NCBI RefSeq assembly: GCF_001439695.1
Contig: NZ_JYLL01000011.1
Span: 112,094 to 176,093, forward strand
From: Pseudomonas veronii
GTDB taxonomy: Bacteria > Pseudomonadota > Gammaproteobacteria > Pseudomonadales > Pseudomonadaceae
Direction: 5' to 3'
Length of the DNA: 64,000 nucleotides
Shown: piece after piece, positions 1 to 8,340 of the stretch
Layout of the letters: each line of letters starts with the position of its first letter
How positions within the stretch are numbered: position 1 is the stretch's first letter
Made by a program: the position numbers and the translations under genes
Notes under the pieces: model-generated
The model's database searches: none
Told to the model about the DNA's origin: nothing
The model's input: only the letters and a program-made list of their open reading frames with translations

Positions 1-764
1 GTCAGGGCAAAGGCCGCATAACCCAGGCCGGCGTAGGCTTCGTCCAGGCCGCGTTCGGCACTGAGGAACACCGCGCTCCAGTCGAGCACGGCGCCTTCGG
101 CCAAAAACACGATGAAACACAAGCCGCCGATAAACAGCACCACGCCGTGGGGAATGGCAAACGGCGGCCCGGCGCTTTCACTGCCGTAGGGCAACCAGTG
201 GGGGGCGGCCTTGAACAGCGCCAGCGCCATGATGACGATCACCACCAGGGTCGCCTGCAGCGGCGAAAACCCCAGCCCCAGCAACCCGGAGACCCCCGCT
301 GCGCCGACGATGCCGCCCAGGCTGAACAACCCATGGAAGCCCGACATCATGGTTTTGCCGCTGGCGCGCTCGACGATCACCGCTTGCAGGTTGACCGTGG
401 AGTCGACCGTACCCAGGCCCGCGCCGAACAGGAACAGACCAGCCATCAGCAACGGGATCGAACTGACCGTGGCGAGCATGGGCAACGCCAGGCAGATCAG
501 GACCGTCCCGGCGCTCAGTACGCGCCGGCAACCATAGCGCGAGGCCAGTGCGCCGGCCACTGGCATGGCGATGATCGAACCGACCCCCAGGCACAGCAGC
601 AACAGGCCCAGAGTGCCCTCGTTGAGTTCGGCGCGGGCCTTGGCATACGGCACCAACGGCGCCCAGGCGGCGATGCCGAAGCCGGCGATGAAGAAGGCGA
701 TGCGCGTCGACATTTGCTCCAGCCGCCCGGGAACCACGGGCGCTGGGGTGGGGATGGCAGTCAT
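1..764 (-). CDS. MFS transporter (YbjJ-like), cut by window edge
   Basis: An N-terminal part of at least 254 residues of a major facilitator protein; the C-terminus lies outside the window. Hydrophobic segments alternate with short loops from about residue 20 on. A loop after the second helix carries SRYGCRR, which fits the conserved cytoplasmic loop 2-3 motif of MFS proteins. The start is the ATG at 764, giving MTAIPTPAPVVPGRLEQ. It resembles the YbjJ-type sugar or drug MFS group, but the substrate cannot be told. It diverges from the DapF-like gene at 1090. The frame is open throughout and is cut only by the window edge. Confidence 0.8.
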   Translation of the reverse strand, partial: MTAIPTPAPVVPGRLEQMSTRIAFFIAGFGIAAWAPLVPYAKARAELNEGTLGLLLLCLGVGSIIAMPVAGALASRYGCRRVLSAGTVLICLALPMLATVSSIPLLMAGLFLFGAGLGTVDSTVNLQAVIVERASGKTMMSGFHGLFSLGGIVGAAGVSGLLGLGFSPLQATLVVIVIMALALFKAAPHWLPYGSESAGPPFAIPHGVVLFIGGLCFIVFLAEGAVLDWSAVFLSAERGLDEAYAGLGYAAFAL

Positions 765-940
765 GGAGAATCCTTGGTTTTGCGTTCAACGAACGATGTC
801 CGGCACGACATCCTTACACATCAAGCCTGATCGAGCGAGCCAGGTTCACGCGGCTTTCGCGCTGGCGGCGGGTTTTATTTTCGCCAGCACGGAACGCTCT
901 GGACACTGGCTGCCACCTAGAGGACATCGACGTGTAGGAG

Positions 941-1021
941 GTGGTCTGGAAGGTGCGTAATCCCCGTGAGAATTGCTGAACCCCAGGCTTCCTGCGGCGG
1001 ATGACGCACCTTCCAGACCAC
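941..1021. repeat. 18-bp perfect inverted repeat in the divergent intergenic region
   Basis: GTGGTCTGGAAGGTGCGT at 941-958 is repeated as its exact reverse complement at 1004-1021, with a 45-base spacer. It sits in the 325-bp gap between the MFS gene (start 764) and the DapF-like gene (start 1090). Transcribed, it would fold into a long hairpin just upstream of the DapF-like start. No T-tract follows, so it does not look like a simple terminator. It may be a dispersed repeat or a leader structure. The rest of 765-1089 holds no convincing gene. Confidence 0.75.
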
Positions 1022-1089
1022 TTCCCACGCGCCGACCGTTCTGTAATACGCTGCTGCTTCTGTGTGCAGACGATTGGACGGACGAAGCG

Positions 1090-2112
1090 ATGAAGGACTT
1101 TCAGCCAGGCGACCCCACGACCCGGTTCTACGATGCCCGCGGCAATATCTATGGGGTGGTCAGCCCGGCCTGTTTGCGTCGCCACGGGGTCGAGGTGCCC
1201 GACACTGCGGCCCTCGCGGCGAGCCGGCGCGACGCTTGGGCACTGCCGGCCATTGCCGCCGAATGTGGCTGGGGGCCTTCGCCGCGTCCGGCTGGCGCCA
1301 AGGCGCACCGTTGTGATGGGTTGTTGGTCGGGCCGTTCCAGGCGGCGCCGCCGTTCGACCTGTTGATCGTCAACACTGACGGCTCCCTTGCGGAGCGCAG
1401 TGGCAATGGCCTGACCATCTTTGCCCAGGCGCTGAGTGATCAGGGCTTGATGACGCAGGGCTGCGAGCTGCGGGTGCATCACGATAAACAGGATGCGAAG
1501 TCGCCGCTGGCCACCTATGTCGAACCGGCACTGCACGAGCAGGTGCGTGGGTTCTGGCTGGCGTTGGGGCAGCCGGCGTTCGGCCCGCTGGCGGTCGGCG
1601 CGGACCTGCCTGGCGCCGAAGAGGGGGCGTTCAGCCATGTGCCCGCGCTGGCGGCGATCAACCCGGCATGGACGCGCAGCCAGTTTGTGCGGGTGGGCAA
1701 CCCCCATTGCGTGACGTTGGTGCACCAGGCCGCTGCGCTGCCGGACAATCTGCCGATGCACCAGAGCGCACTGTTCGAGCCCTTGCAGGCGATTGCATTT
1801 GCGCCACCTGCCGGGCGTGGCCAGCCCTGTGTGGCCGGGGTCAACTTGCAATGGGCTGCCCAGGCGTCCGGCAATCGAGTGCTTGCGCGGGTGTTCGAGC
1901 GGGGAGAGGGGCCGACGGCGTCCTCCGGGACCAGCGCCTGTGCCGTGGCGTGCGCCGCGTGGCGCGCCGGTTGGGTCGCGGGCGGGGAGGTCGCGGTGGT
2001 GATGCCGGGCGGTACGGTGCCGGTTCGGTTGCAGATTCAGGATGCGACAGTGCTGAGCGTCAGCCTGTTCGGGGCTGCGCGGCCGCAGCTCGATGCAGGG
2101 CCGCGCGGCTGA
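1090..2112 (+). CDS. DapF-fold epimerase-like protein with Ser/Ser in place of the catalytic Cys pair
   Basis: A 340-residue member of the diaminopimelate epimerase/proline racemase superfamily. Landmarks in order are GNIYGV (res 18-23), NTDGS then SGNG (res 95-107), VGNPHCV (res 202-208), RVFERGEG (res 267-274), SSGTSAC (res 278-284) and MPGGTVPV (res 305-312). In DapF the SGNG and SSGT positions are CGNG and ACGT, and the two cysteines are the acid/base pair. Here both are serine (S104, S279), so classical two-base epimerisation is doubtful. The protein is also longer than the roughly 275 residues of DapF. The ATG at 1090 is preferred; the open frame extends upstream to 973, but that start would include the inverted repeat. 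A role in amino-acid or opine-type racemisation, or a non-catalytic role, is inference only. Confidence 0.7.
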   Translation: MKDFQPGDPTTRFYDARGNIYGVVSPACLRRHGVEVPDTAALAASRRDAWALPAIAAECGWGPSPRPAGAKAHRCDGLLVGPFQAAPPFDLLIVNTDGSLAERSGNGLTIFAQALSDQGLMTQGCELRVHHDKQDAKSPLATYVEPALHEQVRGFWLALGQPAFGPLAVGADLPGAEEGAFSHVPALAAINPAWTRSQFVRVGNPHCVTLVHQAAALPDNLPMHQSALFEPLQAIAFAPPAGRGQPCVAGVNLQWAAQASGNRVLARVFERGEGPTASSGTSACAVACAAWRAGWVAGGEVAVVMPGGTVPVRLQIQDATVLSVSLFGAARPQLDAGPRG

Positions 2113-2155
2113 TCGCGTCGAGTCGTATCAGCGGCTCTCCATCGAACCCCGCGTG

Positions 2156-3391
2156 CTACAAAAACGTCACCTGCGCCGGCTGGCGCTTCATCAACACCTT
2201 GCCGTTGCGGATCGAGTACAGCGCCAGGCCCTGGCTGCGAATCACCTCGTAGTCGCTGTCGGCCGAGAGGATCAACAGGTTGGCCGGCCGGCCGGGTTCC
2301 AGCCCATAGCGATCGCCGAGGGCCATGGCCTTGGCGCTGTTGTCCGTGACCAGGTCCAGGGCGTTTTGCAGGTTGCGGTAGCCGAGCATGTGGCAGATGT
2401 GCAACCCGGCTTCGAGCACCCGCAGGATGTTGCCGTTGCCCAGGGGGTACCAGGGATCGACGATGGAGTCCTGACCGAAGCACACGTTCATGCCGGCTTC
2501 CAGCAGTTCGTTGACGCGGGTGACGCCGCGCCGTTTCGGGAAACTGTCGAAGCGCCCTTGCAGGTGAATGCTTTCGGTGGGGCAGGAGACGAAGCTGATA
2601 CCGGAATGCCCGAGCAGGCGGAACAGTTTGGCGCAGTAGGCGTTGTCGTAGGAACCCATGGCCGTGGTGTGGCTGGCGGTGACGCGGGCGCCCATGTCGC
2701 GGCTGCGCGCTTCTTCGGCGAGCACTTCGAGGAAACGCGAGTGCGGGTCGTCGGTTTCGTCGCAATGCACGTCGACCAGGCAGCCGCTGCGTTCGGCCAG
2801 GTCCATCAGGAACTTCACCGAACTCACGCCCTGGTCGCGGGTGTATTCAAAGTGGGGGATGCCGCCGATCACGTCGGCGCCCAGGCGGACGGCTTCTTCC
2901 ATCAGCTCGCGGCCGTTGCGGTACGACTCGATGCCCTCCTGGGGAAAGGCGACGATTTGCAGGTCGATCAGGTGCGCAGTGTCCTCGCGCACTTCGAGCA
3001 TGGCTTTGAGCGCGGTGAGGTCCGGGTCGGTGACGTCGACGTGGGTACGCACATGCTGGATACCGTGGGCGGCGAGGGCCTGGATGGTTTTCCTGGCGCG
3101 GGCCTTGGTGTCTTCGTGGGTGATGGTGGCTTTGCGTTCGCCCCAGCACTCGATCCCTTCGAACAGGGTGCCGCTCATGTTCCAGCGCGGCTCGCCGGCG
3201 GTGAGGGTGGCGTCGAGGTGGATGTGCGGTTCGACGAAGGGCGGTATCACCAGGTTGCCGGCCGCGTCGAGGTCGTCGGGCCCCGCCGTGGGGGCTGTGG
3301 TTTGCGGCGTGATGCTGGCGATCCGGCCGTGTTCCAGGTGCAGATCATGCAGGCCTTCACGGTTGCGCAGGCGGGCGTTGATGATGTGCAT
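2156..3391 (-). CDS. codA: Cytosine deaminase
   Basis: A 411-residue amidohydrolase that converts cytosine to uracil and ammonia in the cytoplasm for pyrimidine salvage. Metal-ligand motifs are visible: EPHIHLDAT near residue 60, HCDE near 200, SHTTAMG near 230 and FGQDSIVDPWYP near 300. This is the CodA pattern rather than the general dihydroorotase one, and length matches E. coli CodA (about 427). The start is the ATG at 3391, preceded by AAGAGGAAC at good spacing; an in-frame start at 3418 lacks such a site. It is the last gene of a codB-pucR-codA operon, 27 bp behind the regulator. Confidence is high because transporter and enzyme are linked. Confidence 0.93.
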   Translation of the reverse strand: MHIINARLRNREGLHDLHLEHGRIASITPQTTAPTAGPDDLDAAGNLVIPPFVEPHIHLDATLTAGEPRWNMSGTLFEGIECWGERKATITHEDTKARARKTIQALAAHGIQHVRTHVDVTDPDLTALKAMLEVREDTAHLIDLQIVAFPQEGIESYRNGRELMEEAVRLGADVIGGIPHFEYTRDQGVSSVKFLMDLAERSGCLVDVHCDETDDPHSRFLEVLAEEARSRDMGARVTASHTTAMGSYDNAYCAKLFRLLGHSGISFVSCPTESIHLQGRFDSFPKRRGVTRVNELLEAGMNVCFGQDSIVDPWYPLGNGNILRVLEAGLHICHMLGYRNLQNALDLVTDNSAKAMALGDRYGLEPGRPANLLILSADSDYEVIRSQGLALYSIRNGKVLMKRQPAQVTFL

Positions 3392-3418
3392 GGGCAAGTT
3401 CCTCTTGGCTAAAAACAA

Positions 3419-4624
3419 TCAGGCAGACAGCCGCCAGATCATCAGCGCGATGCCGATGTCCAGGCGGTCATACGAATTATCCAGCCTCAGCCCGCACAGG
3501 GCTTCGATGCGCTGGACGCGGTGCGTCAGGGTATTGCGGTGGACGGCCAGGCGCTGCGCGGCGGCCACCAGGTTACCATTCTCGTGGAACCAGGCTTCGA
3601 GGGTCGGCAGCAGGCTTGGGCCATGGTGCAGGTCGTGGCGCAGCAACGGGCCCAGGCGGTCATTGAGAAACTGGTCGAGCAGCGCACGATCGCGCACGCC
3701 GCTGAGCAGCTTCAATACGCCCAGTTCGTCATACACGCAGAGCCCGGCGCGTTCGCTGAAGCGCCGCGCGGCGGCCAATGCCTGGCGCGCTTCATCCTGC
3801 GCCTGGGCCAGGCGCGCCGGCGGGTGGGCGGCGGCGCTCAGGCCGATGAACAGTTTCAGCGGCGCCAGACGCAGGTTCAGCGGCTTCAACCAATTGGCCA
3901 GTTGCTCCCGGTTAGCCAGCGCCGCGACGGCATCGGCGGCCGGCAGCAGCAACGTCCATTGGCCGGCGCGCCCGAGTACCGGCACCGCGGCCGACAACTG
4001 CCGCAAGCGCCGGGTAATGCTGTCGTGTTGCCGCGCCAACTGCGCTTCCATCTGCGCGGCCTCACCCTGGGCAAATAACGCGTCGCTGCCCTCCAACTGC
4101 AACTGCACGATTTGCCAATGGCCGGCCAGGGGCATGCCCAACTGGGCGGCGCGGTGCAGCAGCAGATCCAACGATTGATAGTCACCGGCCAGCAACCGCT
4201 CCAGCACATCGTGCCGCGAGCGGCCCAATTGTTCGGACTGGATCAACGCCGAACCGATCGCCTGGGTCACCAGCACCATTTTCAGTGAGTAAGGCTGTTC
4301 GATCAGCGGCATGTCGGCGGCTTCGGCGGCGTCCAGCAAGCGCTGGGGAATCGCCTGGATGTAGGCCGGCCCGGTGAGAATCACCAACCCGGCCACCTGA
4401 CGCAGGCAGGCTTCCTCCAGCAGTTGCAGCAAATTCGCTTCGTCCCGTGGGTGATTGATACCGGTGACGAACACCAGTTCGCCCCCCAGCACCCACTCGG
4501 CGATGCCGCTGTTCTCTGCGACATACGGCCAGCGCACGGCATTCTCCAGGCCCGCCGCCCCGGCGCGCAGGCACAGGGAATCCAGCCCCGGCAGGGCGAG
4601 CACATCGGCAATGGTCAGGCTCAT
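3419..4624 (-). CDS. PucR-family transcriptional regulator inside the cytosine operon
   Basis: A 401-residue regulator. An N-terminal purine-catabolism (PucR) domain spans roughly residues 5-125 (MSLTIADVLALPGL...), and a C-terminal helix-turn-helix lies near residues 345-375 (NLVAAAQRLAVHRNTLTHRV), which is the PucR-type HTH_30 arrangement. Its ATG overlaps the stop of codB by four bases, so the two are translationally coupled, and codA follows 27 bp later. The position suggests it senses cytosine or a related base and controls the operon autogenously. A palindrome TGTGCA-GTA-TGCACA upstream of codB is a candidate site. Whether it activates or represses cannot be told. Confidence 0.85.
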   Translation of the reverse strand: MSLTIADVLALPGLDSLCLRAGAAGLENAVRWPYVAENSGIAEWVLGGELVFVTGINHPRDEANLLQLLEEACLRQVAGLVILTGPAYIQAIPQRLLDAAEAADMPLIEQPYSLKMVLVTQAIGSALIQSEQLGRSRHDVLERLLAGDYQSLDLLLHRAAQLGMPLAGHWQIVQLQLEGSDALFAQGEAAQMEAQLARQHDSITRRLRQLSAAVPVLGRAGQWTLLLPAADAVAALANREQLANWLKPLNLRLAPLKLFIGLSAAAHPPARLAQAQDEARQALAAARRFSERAGLCVYDELGVLKLLSGVRDRALLDQFLNDRLGPLLRHDLHHGPSLLPTLEAWFHENGNLVAAAQRLAVHRNTLTHRVQRIEALCGLRLDNSYDRLDIGIALMIWRLSA

Positions 4625-5889
4625 GCCTGTGCGTCAGCCAACGGTGCCCGCACGCGCAGTACGGCGCTGAGTAGCATGTAGGTCAGCGACGCGGCGACGA
4701 TCCCCACCAACGGCGCCACCCAGGGCGAATTGAACGCCAGTACGGTGCCCACGGCGTAGGCGGTCAGCCCCGGCCAGTTGAACGCCGGCAGGCGCGCATC
4801 GGCCAGGCGCGGATAGCGGCCGCGGTAGCGATAGAAAAAGTCCGCCATGATCACCCCGCCAATCGGTGGAATCACCGTGCCCAGCAGGATCAGGTACGGC
4901 ACCAGCATGTCGTACATGCCGAGCAGCGCCAGCAGCGTGCCGATCACCGCACCTGCCAGGGTCACCGTCTTGCGGCGGCGGGTGCGCAGCAGGTTGCAAC
5001 CGGCCACGGCGAAGTTGTAGATGGTGTTGTCCTGCGTGCTCCAGATATTGAGCAGCAACATCGCCATCGCGGCCGTGGCAAAGCCTTGCAGCAGCAACAC
5101 CTCCACCACGTCGGGCTGTTGATAGACGATGGCGCCATAAGCCCCGATCAGCACCATCAAGCCATTGCCGACAAAGAAACCGATCAGGCTGGCGAGCACC
5201 GCGACCTTGGCCGAGCGCGAAAAGCGCGTCCAGTTGGTGGCCTGGGTCGCGCCGCTGACAAAGGTGCCGAACACCAGGGTGATCGCCGTCGACAAGTCCA
5301 GTTCCGACGTCGGCACCACCGCCAGCAAGCCTTGCAGCCCGCCGACTTTCACCGTGGCGACCCACATCGACAGGCACAACAGAATGCCCATGGCCGGCAC
5401 CGCGATGTAGGACAGAATCTCCAACCCGCGATAGCCCACGTAGGCCGTGGCGCAGAACAGCAGGCCAAACAGCACCATCAGCACCAGCACGTTGCCCTGG
5501 CTCAGCTCGAAATATTTGCCCAGCACCACGGCGGCGGTGGCGGTGCCCCAGGCGTACCAGCCGATCTGGGTGAAACCGAGGATCAAATCACTGAGCTTGC
5601 TGCCGACTTCGCCAAAACAGAAGCGCCCCATCAGCACCGAGTTCAGGCCGCTCTTGAACGCGATGTAACCCAAGCCTGCGGCATAAATGCCCAACAGCAG
5701 GTTACCCAAGGCCACGACGCCGAGCATGTCGACGAAACTGAACGCCACGCCCAGCTTGCCGCCGGCAAACATGGTCGCGGTGAAAAAGGTGAAGCCCAGC
5801 AGCACCATGGCGGTGGACGCCAGGCCCTTGCGTGCGTGCATCGGGACTTCGCTGAGGGGGTAATCGTTGCCCGGTTCTTGCTGCGTCAT
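4621..5889 (-). CDS. codB: Cytosine permease, NCS1 family
   Basis: A 422-residue inner-membrane nucleobase:cation symporter with about twelve hydrophobic segments. FGEVGSK, GWYAWG, ATNWTRFSRSA and GTVIPPIGG are the landmarks expected in NCS1 cytosine/purine permeases. The start is the ATG at 5889 (MTQQEPGNDYPLSEVP) with AGGGAG about eight bases upstream; the frame continues further upstream without a better site. It is the first gene of the operon codB-pucR-codA, so uptake, regulation and deamination of cytosine are encoded together. Length is close to E. coli CodB (419). Confidence 0.92.
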   Translation of the reverse strand: MTQQEPGNDYPLSEVPMHARKGLASTAMVLLGFTFFTATMFAGGKLGVAFSFVDMLGVVALGNLLLGIYAAGLGYIAFKSGLNSVLMGRFCFGEVGSKLSDLILGFTQIGWYAWGTATAAVVLGKYFELSQGNVLVLMVLFGLLFCATAYVGYRGLEILSYIAVPAMGILLCLSMWVATVKVGGLQGLLAVVPTSELDLSTAITLVFGTFVSGATQATNWTRFSRSAKVAVLASLIGFFVGNGLMVLIGAYGAIVYQQPDVVEVLLLQGFATAAMAMLLLNIWSTQDNTIYNFAVAGCNLLRTRRRKTVTLAGAVIGTLLALLGMYDMLVPYLILLGTVIPPIGGVIMADFFYRYRGRYPRLADARLPAFNWPGLTAYAVGTVLAFNSPWVAPLVGIVAASLTYMLLSAVLRVRAPLADAQA

Positions 5890-5973
5890 GTGCCTTGCTC
5901 CCTGAATGAGTGACGCAGGCCTATTGCACCGCGCGTGCCAATTGAGCAGCAGTGACGGGCGCACGGTGGGTGT

Positions 5974-5988
5974 TGTGCAGTATGCACA
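5974..5988. promoter_or_regulatory. Candidate operator of the cytosine operon
   Basis: TGTGCA-GTA-TGCACA is a perfect 6-3-6 palindrome lying 85-99 bp upstream of the codB start. It sits where a PucR-type regulator could bind. No other gene starts between it and codB. The assignment rests on position and symmetry only. Confidence 0.45.
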
Positions 5989-6080
5989 GGATTTATCGCC
6001 AGACAGGCGCGGAACGCGGGCGGGAGTGGTCGCGGTGCCCAATCGGGCACGAAAGCGGTGCAGCGGTGATACAAATTGGA

Positions 6081-6704
6081 TCAGTCGAACAGCGTCAGCG
6101 TGGTTTCGCCGCGATGAAACGCAAAGGCCGCCTCGAGATCGCTTTCGATGGTGCGCCCACGGGACAGCGGCGGCAGGTCGTCGAGGGTGAAAAAGCCCAC
6201 CTCGGTGGTTTCGAACCCGGCCGTCGGCGCCAGTTGGTCGACCCGTTCACACAGGAAATACAGCTTGTAGAAGTCCCGCACATCCGGGCGATACAAGCCC
6301 TTGGCCTTGTGCGTGACGCTGTAGAGCGCCCGCGCCGTCACGGTCAGCCCGGCTTCCTCGCGGATCTCCTTGACGATGTTTTCTGCGGCCGACAGACCGA
6401 TATCGGCATAGCCCCCCGGCAGCGCCCAGCAACCATCGGTCGCCTCGCGCACCAGCAGAATGCGCTCGCCGTCGATCACCGCGCCGCGGACATCGATCAT
6501 CGGCGTCGAATAGCGCTGGGCGAAATCCGGGACCAGCCCGCTGATGCGCTCCAGCGGCACATTGCCCAATTGCGCGAGCATGCTGTGGGCGATCTCGGCA
6601 ATTTCTTCCAGGCGCTCGCGTTCGAAGTCGTCGGTGCAAAAGTGCAGCCCCGTGGAAGCCAATGCCTGCAAGCGTTTGGCCTGGGCCAGCCAGGTGTTTT
6701 CCAT
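6081..6704 (-). CDS. Nudix hydrolase with N-terminal Nudix_N domain
   Basis: A 207-residue protein. Residues 1-65 form the helical Nudix_N extension typical of YjhB-type ADP-ribose or nucleotide-sugar pyrophosphatases, followed by the Nudix fold (DVRGAVIDGERILLV near 71-85). The Nudix box spans roughly residues 97-120 (PGGYADIGLSAAE then KEIREEAGL). The usual first Glu of the box is Leu and the Arg of REUxEE is Lys, so the box is somewhat degenerate, but the EE metal ligands are kept. The start is the ATG at 6704 (MENTWLAQAKR) with GGGAG upstream. It lies 31 bp downstream of queD on the same strand and may be cotranscribed. Substrate unknown. Confidence 0.85.
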   Translation of the reverse strand: MENTWLAQAKRLQALASTGLHFCTDDFERERLEEIAEIAHSMLAQLGNVPLERISGLVPDFAQRYSTPMIDVRGAVIDGERILLVREATDGCWALPGGYADIGLSAAENIVKEIREEAGLTVTARALYSVTHKAKGLYRPDVRDFYKLYFLCERVDQLAPTAGFETTEVGFFTLDDLPPLSRGRTIESDLEAAFAFHRGETTLTLFD

Positions 6705-6735
6705 GGGGCGCTCCCGCAGGGCGTTGACGTGAGGG

Positions 6736-7092
6736 TTACTCGCCGCGATAGATGCAGCCGCTGGTGCAGGTTTCATGGATGCGAATCGCGCTGAGTTCGG
6801 GCAGCAGGGGTTTCAATTCGGTCCAAATCCACTTGGCCAGTACTTCGCTGGTGGGGTTTTCCAGGCCGGGGATGTCGTTCAGGTAGTTGTGGTCGAGGCG
6901 TTCATAGAGCGGCTTGAAAATCGCCTTGATCTCCGAGAAGTCGCGAATCCAGCCGGTATGGGGGTCCAGGTCGCCGCTCAGGTGGATCGCCACCTTGAAC
7001 GAATGCCCATGCAGGCGCCCGCATTTGTGGCCGTCTGGCACGTGGGGCAGGCGGTGGGCGGATTCGAATGTAAATTCCTTGAAGATTTCCAC
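6736..7092 (-). CDS. queD: 6-carboxy-5,6,7,8-tetrahydropterin synthase
   Basis: A 118-residue PTPS-family enzyme that turns dihydroneopterin triphosphate into 6-carboxytetrahydropterin, the second step of queuosine (preQ0) synthesis. Zinc ligands H13, H28 and H30 are visible in FESAHRL and GRLHGHS, and the nucleophile C24 is in GHKCGRLHG. LDHNYLND near residue 66 and the ETCTSGCIYRGE tail complete the QueD signature. The length is exactly that of short bacterial QueD proteins. I see no preQ1-type riboswitch in the 77 bases upstream. The Nudix gene follows on the same strand. Confidence 0.93.
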   Translation of the reverse strand: MEIFKEFTFESAHRLPHVPDGHKCGRLHGHSFKVAIHLSGDLDPHTGWIRDFSEIKAIFKPLYERLDHNYLNDIPGLENPTSEVLAKWIWTELKPLLPELSAIRIHETCTSGCIYRGE

Positions 7093-7169
7093 AGTATTTT
7101 TCAGCTCGGTCAGGTTTCTGGCAGGCGGCGAGTTTAACAGCTACATCGCGCCTCGCGCATACCGCTGGG

Positions 7170-8249
7170 TCAAAGCGCCTGCAAGCGCTCGCCCAGGCCA
7201 CCCTGGTCGGCCAGATGCAGAAACTCATCGCCCAGGCGCCGGCTCTCGCTCATTGCGGTTTGCCAGTATTTGTTGCGAGTCGCGTCATCGCCCAGAAAGC
7301 GCTTGAAGTCGCTGCGGTCCGGCAGTTTGCCGTGGGGCAGGCGGGCCAGGTAGTCCTTCGACGGCGCCAGCAGCAACACGTCCTGCAAGCCTTGTTGATT
7401 GCTGCGTCGCCACGGCAGGCCCTTGTCGAACCAGCCGGGGATGACGCGGTCGGTGAAGTGCGGGTACAGCACGATGTCATCGCCGTGGTAGGGCAGGTCG
7501 AGGTGGTAATCCAGCAGGCCGCCGTCGCGGTAGGTGCCGGCACCGGCGCCAGGCAGGTCGCGCACGCCTTGCATCACCAGGGGAATCGAGCCGGACGCCA
7601 GCAGCGCCTGGCGCAGGTTGCCCAGGTTCAGGTCGAGGAAGCGCGACGGAAAATCCCGCAGCGCATGCACTGGCGGCGCCTGGCGCGGGTCATGGATGAT
7701 CAGCCGCTCGAAATGCCGCGCCAGCCGCGCGCGGCCGCGCAGGTTGTCGGCAATCACCGACGACAGGCCCAGGCCCAGCCGCCCGCGGTGGTCATCGGCG
7801 AGCAGGCCGTGGCTCTTGACCACCATGATGTTCAGCCGATAGCCGGGGTTGTCCAGCACCCGCGCATCGCGCCCGGCCAGCAGGTCATCGAGCATGCGCC
7901 GGCAGCTCTGGCTGACCTCGGCCATGGTCACGCCTTTGGCGAAGCGTTGTTCGTTGTACAGACGGCCGAGGTCGAGCAGGCCTTGCACCGGGTCGGGCAG
8001 GCAGGCGCTGGCAAACCGCCAGGAACCGATGGAGGCACCGATCAGCGCACGTTCGCGTGGCGCGCGGGGCAGCCACTCGCCGAACAGCGCCAGGTCCAGG
8101 CCCTGGATGCCCAAGGCCTTGGGCCCGCCTGCCGCACCGGGAAGGATACCGACATCGGCAGGCTTGAGGCCTTGCTCGCGAATGCGCGCAAAGGCGCGTT
8201 TGCCGGCCTTGAGGGTCAGGGCGGGAAACTTGATGTGGATGGCTGTCAT
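7170..8249 (-). CDS. Patatin-like phospholipase
   Basis: A 359-residue predicted acyl hydrolase. The oxyanion-hole stretch PGAAGGPKALG (res 37-47) is followed by GASIGS with nucleophile S73, and RDGGLLDYH carries the aspartate of the Ser-Asp dyad at D242. These are the three patatin landmarks, in order and at normal spacing. No signal peptide is visible, so it probably acts in the cytoplasm, unlike the ExoU-type toxins. It is transcribed away from the PepSY/two-component operon and shares a 159-bp promoter region with it. Lipid substrate and physiological role are unknown. Confidence 0.83.
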   Translation of the reverse strand: MTAIHIKFPALTLKAGKRAFARIREQGLKPADVGILPGAAGGPKALGIQGLDLALFGEWLPRAPRERALIGASIGSWRFASACLPDPVQGLLDLGRLYNEQRFAKGVTMAEVSQSCRRMLDDLLAGRDARVLDNPGYRLNIMVVKSHGLLADDHRGRLGLGLSSVIADNLRGRARLARHFERLIIHDPRQAPPVHALRDFPSRFLDLNLGNLRQALLASGSIPLVMQGVRDLPGAGAGTYRDGGLLDYHLDLPYHGDDIVLYPHFTDRVIPGWFDKGLPWRRSNQQGLQDVLLLAPSKDYLARLPHGKLPDRSDFKRFLGDDATRNKYWQTAMSESRRLGDEFLHLADQGGLGERLQAL

Positions 8250-8319
8250 ACCGGTCTCTGTTGAAGCGAGCGGGGCAGTATAGAAAATCTCGCCGGGTGA
8301 AGGAAAATGCGGGTGACGC

Positions 8320-8340
8320 GAATTGCCATGGTGGCAATTC
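8320..8340. promoter_or_regulatory. 9-bp palindrome between divergent genes
   Basis: GAATTGCCA (8320-8328) and TGGCAATTC (8332-8340) form a perfect inverted repeat with a 3-base spacer, in the intergenic region between the patatin-like gene and the PepSY operon. It overlaps the candidate BqsR site by three bases. It looks like an operator for a dimeric regulator, identity unknown. Confidence 0.4.

Noticed and set aside
178..960. Open frames inside and after the left-edge MFS gene (178-789, 147-830, 565-960)
   Set aside because: They lie in other frames of, or antisense to, the MFS gene and read as Arg/Gln/His-rich shadow sequence.
973..1089. Longer N-terminus for the DapF-like protein
   Set aside because: The extra residues (from ATG 973) cover half of the inverted repeat, lack family similarity and have no better ribosome site than ATG 1090.
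7093..7169. preQ1 riboswitch upstream of queD
   Set aside because: The gap is only 77 bases and shows neither a preQ1-I nor a preQ1-II consensus.
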